Below, piece by piece: positions 35,401-47,400 of a stretch of 64,000 nucleotides of DNA. The notes below the pieces were generated by a model, which was given only the letters and a program-made list of their open reading frames with translations, searched no databases and had not been told where the DNA came from. This stretch comes from Lucifuga dentata. Taxonomy: Eukaryota; Chordata; Actinopteri; Ophidiiformes; Bythitidae. The stretch covers positions 1-64,000 of the forward strand of contig VXCM01002846.1 in the NCBI GenBank assembly GCA_014773175.1, written 5' to 3'. Every line of letters starts with the position of its first letter. The first letter of the stretch is position 1. The position numbers and the translations under genes are program-made.

Positions 35401-38400
35401 CTGCTTGATGTTACTGCAGCAAACAGCATGACAGCGTCCTCGTTTGGGTTGAAGGAGGTCTAACAGGTTCTCTCTCTCTCTCTCTCTTCATTTTTGCAGG
35501 ATGTCTCTCACTTCAAACAGAAATATCTTCTGGATTTCAGTGGTCTGAGCCTGACCCTTTTCTGGAACTTCTACAGTAAAGTCAGGGAGATGTGAGTAGT
35601 CATTGCTGTTTTTGGCATTTACCATTTGACTTGGAAAGGCTCAGTGGTTAGGAAGAGACAAACACTTTTCACCTTGATGATTGCATATGTCTTTGAATCG
35701 TATGTTGTTAAGTGAGGGAGAAGAGGTGATGAAGAGCAGAGTGCTGCTGCTCCAGTTGCTGCAGAACTGTTACTCAGTGCTGCCCAACCCGATGGAGCCC
35801 AGGGTCCCAGAGGAGAACAGAGGGGCAGAGGAGGGGGCCACAGCAACAGCAGCTTGTCCGTCCACTTCTAGCAGTGTAGAACCTCCGTCTGACTCCGTTA
35901 AGGCTATATGGGAGCTGTACACTCACCTCTGCCACAGTAAGAACCTCTCAGCGTTTCAATAAATCAGGCTTATTTGCAGCATAGAACAAAATTAGTTCAG
36001 TCGATCCAAGAGTTTGTGAACGTCTAGTTAGCACGAATGTTTGTGAGACTAAAATTAATTGTGTTTTTTCAGTTGTTGATGGTCCAGAAGGTGAGACATT
36101 ACCAGAAAAAGCTATGTACAAGGAAGCAGTCAAGGCCATTCTTACTGGAGCAGCTGTTTTCTTCCCTGATAAACACGTCAGGAGGGACAAACTCTTTCAC
36201 ATGATGGTGAGAGTGCAACAAATATAGTACAATTAATTGCACGTCAGACAATATCTTTTCGTGTTTTATTGCATGATGATGATTATGATAAAAAGAATAT
36301 TGTTTCCTTTTCAGAAAAATATCACAGAGAACCATCAGCCAGAGTCAGTGAAGATGACATTTGAATCACTTTGCAATTACTTCAGGTGAGTGTACATAAA
36401 CACAATCACCACCACATACTCATAGATACACACACACACAACCGCTTCACAAGATATTAGCAACCTCTGTTTCTCTCCCTGCAGTGACCAGGATCCAAGT
36501 GGCCTTCTCCTGCTCCCTCCCAAAGGAGCTCCCTCGGACTTTGACATTAGCCCCATTCTGTCAGTCATGGAGACACTCTTGCTTGTTGCAACAAGCGAGG
36601 TAACCAAACCATCTACTGTTAAATAATCTTATTTCAGTTTATCAACAGTCCTGTTCTCAAAGTGAAGTCAGATGAGTGTGTCTTTGTTTGTTTGACCTGT
36701 TCAACTATCTCTCATCTCTCAGTGTGATGTTCTAATGGTGGATGAGAGCAGTGGAGCCAGTAGGACGGTGTTGCTGTCCTTGTTCTGGTCTCTGCAGGGC
36801 AGCCTTCTCTCCTGGTGCTACCTGCAGCTCAAAGGTGGCGCTGCCACCACAACTGCTATGGTGCTGGCCAGGGACATCCTGGTAAAATGTGAGTTAGTGC
36901 TTTTTTTTTCAAGGCAGACTCTGACAGTAGGCAGGCTGCTGTAGATCTTTCCAGTCTGAAGAAGAATTGGTCTTATAATGAGTCAGCTTATATACAGAAT
37001 TTATCTTTAATGACTGAATAAGACAGCACACGTTATTGACCTGGTCTCTCTACAGATGTGGATCAGTGTTTGGGCAGCATCAAAGCTACACTTGGTTCCC
37101 TGCTGGAGAGGTACAGTGTTGCTGAAATTACTGACAAACTGAGCAGCTCCATCATGGCTACAGTCACCAGACAACTGGTAATACACTCTTATCTCATGAA
37201 AACCACTTCCATTTCTACACAGTTATAGGTCGACATTACTAAATGAATGCAATAACTGTTCTGTCCTGCCAGATGATTTTCATCTTGGAGCTGTGCTCTT
37301 TGGATATACCTCACAGTGTGCTACTGAAGAGCCTCTCTTCTCTAGTAGAGCTACTCAAAAGCCTCTCCAGTGATACCGGTGACATCTTTTCTAAGGTCAG
37401 TCTACTCTCTGGACTTGTTGTATGTTATAGTGCTACAGGATTTATGCAGCTTCCCATGCTAATGTGCGAATATGCAATGAAAATGCCCTCTGTGTTTCAC
37501 ATGTGGAGGGTTGTAGAAGGGAACAAAGGAAATTAGAACGTCATTCATTACTCCACTAAGCCTAAACAAACCTAGACAAAATTTGTCTTGTTCTAATAAT
37601 ATACTGTGGTACAATATACTAGTGTTTCTTGCCTGTTTTTAGCCCTATTTGTTACTTTATAGCAATTCCAATAATGTGCCTCTGTACAAGCATATGCTTT
37701 TGTCCATAAGGTCTGAATCCTTATCTTGATCCAGACAAAATTACATATATTCATAGTCTATCATGGGATAAATATGCCTAATGCCTAATGTTTTTACTTT
37801 TGAACGCATTGACAAATATATGCAGTATTAAGAAATCAGAAAATGTTTTCAGTAATCCTGCTATCAACCAAGCAAACAAACCAAACAGCAGACGTGGGTG
37901 AAAACATAAGTTCCTTGGTGGAGACAACAAACATTAATTTCATGCCATGTCCCTGTTAGGTGGATCAAGAGAGCTTCCAGCAGACCCAGCAGCCCGTGGT
38001 GCTAAGGACCTGGAACATGGAGTCTCCTCACAACTATGAGAACAGCCGCCATGAGACAACCATTTTTGCTTGCCCTGGTGCCACCTCCTTTGAGGTGGAG
38101 TTTGACGAACGCTGTGAGACAGAGAAGAGGTGATGAAAATAAAATCTTAGCCATTCATGTGTTTTTACCCTAACAAGGAATGTAAAACCTAGTCCTGCCT
38201 ATGCTCTTGAATATTTACAGATATGACTACCTAGAATTCACAGATGCCAGAGGTGGTAAGGTTCGCTTTGACATGAAGGTTGGAACAGAGAGGTGGCCAA
38301 AGGTGGGAAATATGTATCTTTGAATGTTCTCTACATTCAACACTAGAGTTTGTTAAATTACGTACCCATCTATTATTCTCTCGGCACCTTCAGAAAGTGA

Positions 38401-41400
38401 CGTTTGACACCGGCCCTCAGCTGCAGTTCCTCTTCCACTCTGATAGCAGTAATAATGAGTGGGGTTATAAGTTCACCGTGATGGCCCTAGGTCTACCAGA
38501 CATTACTATTTCCTGGATTTCAGATCTGCAACTACTGGTAGCTCGCCTGATGGGCCGTCTTGCTTCAAGAACCCTCGCCCTGAAATCCCCCCACGGTGAG
38601 ATTGNCGCCTGATGGGCCGTCTTGCTTCAAGAACCCTCGCCCTGAAATCCCCCCACGGTGAGATTGTTTTCCACATCAACATGGTCTGTGGTCTAAAGTG
38701 CTTTCTGTGTAAATATGTTGTTAAGAATGTTTGGGAAACACTGTGTTAGCCATAGTTCGAACCTTTCTAAGCTTGCACATAGGCTTATAGCCACAGATCT
38801 TGAAATACTAGGAAGTACTTTATTACAATTTGATATTAATTCATTTTAGACTGCTTTAGAATTCAGAAATGCTGATATATGGGACGTGCTGTTCATTCCA
38901 GAGATACGCAATGTAAAGGAGCTTCCACCAGGGAAAATGGCTCATGTTCAGTCTTCCCCTCTATGGAAGCCAATCCTTCGACACGGTGTGTCAAGGGACA
39001 TGGATCGGACTAACGCATACCCAAACCAGGTATGGTCAGGCTTGCTTCATCCATATAAGAGAGATTTTCTCAGGTTTACACGATCTCATTGCTTAATGAT
39101 CAATAGTGCTATAAAATAATGCCTATCTGTAGACAAACACATGGACACTTGGGGTGTTTATGAGCTTCCTGGAGGACTTTGCCCGTTGGAACCCTTCCCA
39201 GGAGCCAGCTGACAGTAGAACAGAGCTGATGAGGAACCTCATGCAGGCATGCAGGAAACAGACGCTGAGAAATGAGATAGCTGTGGGTTCAAAGGTCGAC
39301 CAGGCTGTGAATGCAATTTGGGCAGCTATGATATATCACACACCAGCCCTGAACCATGCTCTGATGACCTACGGTAATGCTTGCATAGCCACTGATCAAA
39401 GGTCAAACTTATTCTATCTATCGTTACTGTTTTATTTTATTTTATTTTTTTGCATTGTAGAATCACTGAGATAACAATCTGATATGATTTTTTTCCTCCC
39501 CTTTTGTCTTGTTTTTGTATGAGTAGTTAATCAGGACTGCAAGTCATGTCTAAGTGAAGACTTTGTGCAAGTGTATTCACTGGCAGACAGCATCAGAACA
39601 TGGATGGTGAGTGTTACTGAAGTATTGTCTTTTCTTATCCACTTCTGAATTTATAAATATGCTTCGTGTAACAATTATGCTGATGTGTTTTTTTTTTTTT
39701 TTTTTTTTTTTTCTGTCAGTTGGAGATGAAGCAGCGATATCTGGTTGGCAAACTGAATGTTCCTGATGTGAAGGAAGGGGTTCCTGATGAGGTTACTATA
39801 GAAACACTGGGTGAGGCTCCAGTTTAAGCAATGTTATAAATCCCAGGCTTCACCACCATGGGACTTTGCTATTTTGCATACTGTTGTTTTGCTCACTTTT
39901 GCTCTGTTGTTTTTTCTAGCTGACATGTGCATTGAGAAGAGCCTCTTACTGTTCAGATTTGCTCCTTGTGGAGCAGCGTGCCCAGAAAGTGACTCATCCA
40001 AAACTGCAGAGGGCAGCAGCGCTCCACTCCTCCACTCAAGTTCAATCTCAGAAGGGGACTTCCAGGCCAGCTCCTCACCGGGACCTCAAACTGCCGTGCC
40101 TGACCAGGGCAATGAGGCCAGAGCTACAGGGACAGGACAAAACCAGCCCTCCAGCGCTCAAGCTCAAAATGTATCTTCCTGTGGAAACAGCAGACGAAGC
40201 CGCAGGGAGTCCACAGAGAGTCTCTCCTCCCAGACAGGCGAGCCATCCTCTCCCTCCAGCTTCCCCCGTAAAGCCCCATTCAGTCGTGGTCGCCTACGCN
40301 CGAGCCATCCTCTCCCTCCAGCTTCCCCCGTAAAGCCCCATTCAGTCGTGGTCGCCTACGCCTTCTGTCTTTCCGCTCCATGGAAGAGCCCCGCATGACC
40401 CCCTCGGTCAAGGAGCGCTACCCAATACTCAGACACATCCTATACTTCATTAGGGACCAGTCTCTTACAACAGCAAGGTAACAGACCACTAATCCCATAT
40501 TAACTAATTCAGGCTCAGACGGTTTCAATTTGCATTTGTGTTATTCCTATCATACAGGCTTAAGTGATGTGATTCTTCTTCCTGCAGCATTCTGCAGACT
40601 TTGTCCCTGAACAAAGCCCAGGCTGCTAGTGTGTGTAAGGTGCTGGAGATGGTTCAGCAGTGTTTACGTTCTCTGGGAAAGCCACATCTCTTCCAAGCCT
40701 CCTGTATTCTGTTCCTGCAGGAGTTGCTGGCATGCCAGAAAGACTTCACAAGGTACATTTAGTAGAGAATGATTTGGATTAAATTTTTAATTCAGTCTAA
40801 CACAGTTTGGTAAATATTTGTGAGTTTCCTGACTTTAGGAAAAGTAAGGAATTATGAAATGATCAAATATGTTTTAACTGTTTTCTTTTTTTACAAAAAG
40901 TACACTAACAACAAATAAGGCACAGCTACCGCATATCCATAAACAAAACTACAAGCTGTGTTTGGACATAACTTGATTAGCTTTGCCTTTTCCAAAGTCA
41001 TGTATGGAGTAGCTCTGACCTCCAGGCTTCAGCTGTGTTTGCCTTTACCACTGTGATTTTCCTGCATATAATTGTGCTCTAATATTCCATCCCCATTTTT
41101 CTGTTTTGCATTTTCCAGTTATTTCTCTCAGCTGTCAGACAGTGGGCAGGATCTAGGAGAGGAGGTGAGACACTCCTACCATCAGCTGGTGCTGATGCTG
41201 GTGGAGGCAGTACAAGGCTTCAGCAGCCTTAATGAGAAGTAAGTTTTTTTTTTTTTAATTCTTCTAAACCATCATGTTTACCGACAACTAGTATGTGTGA
41301 TTAGTGTAATTTTAAGTGTGTATGCAGTAGTGTAAGTGAACCCCCATATGCTCCACAGAGCTCTGCTGCCAGGTCTGTCTTGCGTGCAAACCTGCTTGTT

Positions 41401-44400
41401 GCACCTTCTAGATATGAGCTGGGAGGTACATGACCTTCCTCTCTTCCTGAAGATCAATCTTCCTGACCTCTTGCTCAGCATGTCCCAGGAGAACATTAGT
41501 GTTCATGATGTGGCCATAAGGTAATATAATATCAGACACGCATCACAAAACAGGCACCTCACAGTGAGAAAGTAGAGCTCTGCATTTATCCCTTATCCTT
41601 TATGCCTTTTTAGCAATTATGTAAGAAATTTAAAAATATTATTGTAAAATAATGTCCAAACCACTTGAATTGTGGAGAAAATTTCTCATTGCTCTGCTTT
41701 AATCATTCAGTCAATGGACAGAGGAGGAGGAAATTTCTGACTACAGGAAGAACCAGGATTGGATGGATGAGTGTATGGATGGGATGTTTGAGAAGTGGTA
41801 TGACAAGATTGATGAGGAGAGCTCCATGGAGGACAAGAGAAAGGTACAGCACATGGCAAAATAGAGAAAGCAATCATAGGGAAAGTTATCTGCTTTCTGA
41901 GCTGACTGAAAAAAAAACATTGGTGATAAACATATGGCCTGAGTCCCTCTCTGCTCTGTTTTCCTCCCTGTGAAGGCTAGAATAAAGGAGATTAAGTGAT
42001 GCAGATAAAGTAAAGTATATTAAAAAAACCTTGCTCTGTGACAAATGACACAAAATGAACTGGCTAGTCTGGGTATCAGTCCTGTTCCACTGGCTTATGA
42101 GTATATGGCTCACTTGGAATACTTAAAACTACTCTAGTCGCCTGGTTCAATTAGTGCACTAGTAATTGGAAATATGATGCAATTGTATGTTTTGTACTCA
42201 ATATTTATTGCCAAAGTAAAACCCTGCTGTCCAGAATCTAAACAATCTGACTCTAAAATTGTGTGGGCTGCAAGTGTTAAAAGCCTGAGGAAATAAATAT
42301 TTATAGATTGTTATTTTCCAGTATCTTTGTTAAAGTTTGTGACAGATATTTACTAATGGCATTCAACAACAGTTTGTAAATACGCACTATACATACTCAT
42401 GTCTGATGGTGAATGAATCCACTTAAGCAGTGTTAGGAACGTCTGTCAATAATCCCGTTGAATTATTTACGCAATCATTTCCACAGATGCACATGTTCAC
42501 AGCGCGCTATTGTGACCTGCTCAATGTCGTGATTTCCTGTGACGGCTGTGAGAGGATGGCACCTTGGCACAGATACAGATGTCTGCAGTGTATGGATATG
42601 GATCTTTGCAAGATTTGCTTCCTTGGTGAGGTCACACACTCCACTATGCTACATGAGCAAACACACGGCGAAACTGTGAGCTGAGAGTTTAGAGATTAGT
42701 CACCCATCCCCTCCCTAAACAATTAATATTAAAAATTCTCCTATGTTTTTTTTTTTTTTTTTTTNTGAAAATCCCTCTTGTTTCCATATTCTATGTCCTT
42801 AGCAAAAAAAAAATCATAGGAATATTGTGAGGACTTTTTTTGAAGTTTTGGTCTTATAGAAATGTGTTTATTCTGTTGTTTCACTTATAAATGACCTTGG
42901 ATAAGAGTATCAGAGCAGAGCTAAATGTAAACTGTGTTTTAACCAGGTGGGGCAAAGCCTGAGGGCCATGAGGATGACCATGAGATGGTGAACATGGAAT
43001 ATGCCTGTGATCATTGTCAGGGGCTCATTGTTGGCAGCAGGATCAACTGCAACGTGTGTGAAGACTTTGACTTGTGCTATGGTTGTTACAATGCAAAGAA
43101 GTATCCTGACAGGTGACACACTTCAAGTGAAATCTAATATAAAATTGAATCTTTTCACTGGTTTGCATTTTATTTATCTGTGCTTCCCCCCCTCCCCCCG
43201 TCTGTAGCCATCTTCCTACCCATCGGATCACCGTGTATCCCATGGTGACCATACGCATCAGTGACCGTCACCGTTTGATCCAGCCGTACATTCACAACTA
43301 CTCCTGGCTGCTTTTTGCTGCTTTGGCTCTCTACACTTCAGACCTGAGAAGTGAGATGCAGATTGAGGGAGAGTCTTTGGACAGCAACACTTTAAGCCAG
43401 GCCTTGGAGCTGCAGACGCACTGCTCCCAGCTCATCACAGACTGCTTGCTAAAAGGACGAACTGGTAAAGGTAAGTCCAGGTCATATTTGTTTTAAACTC
43501 AAATTTGGCCTTTATCTCACCTTAACATTTCCATGTCTTACAAGAAAAATGGCAGAGACGACTTCCACCTATGTATACGCTAATCACATCTCATTTTTAC
43601 AAATTATGACATTTAATGACACATCTTAAAAATGATACCATTTTGTTGGGGGGGNGGGGGGGGGGGTGCATGGCTCATTTGTGGCAAAGTCGATAACGCT
43701 GGCTGGGCCTTTCTGTGTGGAGTTTGCCTGTGCTATGTTATTGTAAATCTTACTGTATTATCATCCAGTGAGAAGGTGTCATTGTCACACCTCTCTTTTT
43801 TTATTCTCTTTGTAGGTCTACGTTCCTCAGCCGTGCTAGCTCTCCTGTCCTCCAATGAATCAGCATCTGAGAGTGAGTGTCCAGTATCTCCTGAATTCTC
43901 TCAGGAGCTCAGTACAACCACCGACACCTCCTCTCTCCCTGGCAGCACTGCAGCAATCTGCTCCCCTTCTTCTCCGAGGGACAAGGTGAGAACAGCGCTC
44001 CACATAGAAATCAAAAGACGATGTTTGGTATTGTAACAAAACTAGATTTGTGCTCTCATCTCTAGAATAAATCATCAGGGATGGAAAAGAAGATAAAGGA
44101 GGTGGGCTCTCCTCCCCATGCTCCTCCAGTGGTTTCCTCACCCTCAAGCACTGGAGAGGAGGACAAGCGGAAGCTGGTGACCCAAGACACCCTGGACTCC
44201 TCCAGCCTCAGCCAGACCCCATCTGTATCCAGTGAGGACACCCTGTCGCCTGTAATCCGACGTAAGAACTGAGAATAACTTTGAAGGCAGCATATGGACA
44301 TCAGTAATTTGTCCATTAATGATCATGATTATAACATATTGGAGGTTTCTGGATCAGCCTTGTATTTTTTTCATCATTTTCAGCTTCAGAGCCTGGTTCA

Positions 44401-47400
44401 GAGCCTGTCACCTCTCCAACTTCTGACATTGTCAAGGAGTCAGAGGAAAGGCTGACTCAGGTTCCCCTGCAGGAGCATGTATTTTCTGAGTGCTCAAGAG
44501 AGAGGATCCTGGGACTGCTGGCAGCCATGCTACCACCAGCAAAACCAGTGTGTGATTTCAAGATTGCAAATTTTAACTCAAATGATACTTCTGTATAAAC
44601 ATATATGATAGACTGAAACAATCCACAAATAATAATTCCCCTGTCTTTTATTTTCAGGACACCACTCTCTCTCTGCCCAGTCTGAGCTCCATCTTGCCCC
44701 AGCTTTTTAGAGCAGTCATTTCCAATGCTGGCTCTCTGAACGAGACCTACCACCTCACCCTGGGACTGCTGGGGCAGCTGCTGCTCCGCATCCCTCCAGT
44801 GGAGGCTGATGCTGCCGTCACAGAAGCCCTGGCTGACAAATGTGAGTTGCTGACACAAGGAGAGGAAGCTGGTGCAGACACCCAGGGCTGGAAGACTGTC
44901 CAGCTGCTCTTCAGCCTAGGAGCCGTCTGTTTAGACAGGTAAAATGAGGAAGACCTTGATGATATCATGGAAACTATTGCAGTTTAGTTTTTAATCTGCT
45001 GTTATAATGACACATCTCCAGATATTAGTAATACTAGTAAAAATATGCACTTGTTAAATCCAACATGGATTTTGGCTCATCTGGACCAATTATGTGAGAT
45101 ATTCTCCTCTGCTACTCTGATAAAACAAGAAAATATTTGCATACTAACTAATTTTTTAATATTGTCAGTTGTGGTTTTCTAATTAGCATTTTAGAACATG
45201 AGCGATCGGAAAGTTTTACTTTGTACAGTCAGAAAATACAAGCCAGCAACCTTTATTTTGACCCGAGGCTATATCTGTATGTAGCCGTTTGATCGGTTTG
45301 TGGCTGTTTGACTTGAAGACTTTCATATCCAATATTTGTTTAGTTTTCACAGTTGCATATTAGCACTGTGGCATACAGTATATGTCTTAATAAACTTTGA
45401 CTTAGCTTCATATTATCTCTGAAGCATACTACAGTGCAATCAATATTGTACTAATAAAGATATAAAACTGCCACCACCCTCCTAATTGCACAGCCAAGAT
45501 CGTATTTGCCATAACAGGATATGTTTGTTTAAATTGTTTGGGTAATATTATAAATGCTTACTGTGTTGATTGTTACCAAACACACAAGAAAAATTTTTGA
45601 TCCATCAGCTGTTACCATTGTGTCAAAATGTGAATTTTCTCTCCACTTTATCTTCCTTATCCTGTTTTGTAGCCGCATTGGTCTGGACTGGGCATGCACA
45701 GTGGCGGACATTTTACACAGTCTGAATTCTTGTCTCCAGTGGAGCACAGTCATCGCTGACTTCACCGACCACTGTGTTCAGCAGCTACCACACACTCTCC
45801 AACGCACAAACCTCTTCACCCTCCTGGTGCTGGTGGGCTTCCCTGAGGTAAGTGAAACATATACTGCTACATAGGGATATACACTGTTTATGGTTTTACT
45901 ACTGTATAACCCAAATTGTGTGCTTCCTGGTTCTCAAAACCCCTTTCTGATTCCCCTGTTTCTGACAGGTGTTGTGTGTGGGCACCCAGTCAGTGTTTAT
46001 CGACAACGCCAACGAACAGCACCACATGATCTTGCTCAAACACTTCACAGAAAAGAACCACGCTGCAGTAGTGGACATTAAGACACGCAAGAGAAAAACG
46101 GGTCAGTAGAGTTGTAGTAGTGCTCATCCACCATCTCTTATGTTTTTAAATAAGTATGGAATTAATCCCCTTTGTGCTTTTCCCTCTTCTATAGTGAAGG
46201 ACTACCAACTGATCCAGGCTCAGGATTCCAGTACAGCTGGCCTCCCAGGACAGTCAGAGAGCCAGGACTCCCCAAAGACCCTGCTCAGCCGCTATCTGAG
46301 CAATTTTACCTCCGTCATTGGCCATCTACTGCAGATCAGCCAGGATAACAGCTCCCCAGATGCTGTGGAAGCCTCCTGGGTCCTCTCCTTGGCCCTTAAA
46401 GGCCTTTACAACACACTCAAGGTACTTGCCATGGCCAATTATTCTGCTAGCCACTTTAGACATTCTCATCGAAACATGTCAACGTAGATGTAGTATACAG
46501 TACATTAGTGGCGTATACCATTACAAAGGTGCCCTAATCAGTTGGTCTAATGTTTGATGAAAATACATTCAGCACAATCTTGTGTACAGTGGCACATAGT
46601 TTGGAACAACTGGTTTAAGTTGTTATAAAATAATAATAGTTTTCTCATGCTATGTTGTCTCTTGTATAGAAGCATGGAGTGAAGGAAGCTCAGGAGGCCA
46701 TCCAGCAGTCAGGGCTGACACAGCTGTTGGTGAGGAAGTGCAGCAAGGGGACGGGATTCAGCAAGTTGTGGTTGCTGCGAGATCTAGAGATCCTCTCCAT
46801 CATGCTCTACTCCTCCAAGAGGGAGATCCATTCCATGGCCCAGGACCCTGAGCGAGACCAAAGAGAGCAGGAAAAGGAGCATGACTCTGACCACTCCAGC
46901 TGCTGTGCTGATGAACCTGATGTTAACCGGCCTGATCCCCTAGAGGGCCTTGATGAGGAGACAAAGATTTGCTTCCAGGTGATGAGGGATACTATTCGTG
47001 TTATTAATGATGATGATGTAAGCATCTAAAGTCTTTCTTTGAAATTCAGATCACCCACGATGCCTTAAATGCTCCTTTGCCAATTTTGCGAGCCATGTAC
47101 GAGTTACAAATGAAGAGGACGGACTCTTTCTTCTTGGAGGTGCAGAAGAGGTCAGCGTAAACATGAATTTACTTTTGACTTAATTTTCTTCACGTGGCTG
47201 CCAATGGCCTACCATTTTACAATCAAACACTGCCTTTGTGTTATATTTTTTAGATTTGATGGTGAAATGATCAAAACAGATGAGACAATTCGAACACTGG
47301 CTCAGAAGTGGCAGCCTGCAAGGCGACCTCGCTCCGAAGAGAGGAATACCAAGGCAGTGGACACTGACATGATTGTCGTGTCCTGCGTGGTAAGCTATTT

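Noticed and set aside
38750..38775. GTTCGAACC as a tRNA T-loop
   Set aside because: No acceptor stem, D-loop or anticodon arm can be formed around it.
39811..40398. 195-codon open frame treated as an independent gene
   Set aside because: It is zzef1 exon 29 plus preceding intron, with a false tail created by the 61-bp duplication.
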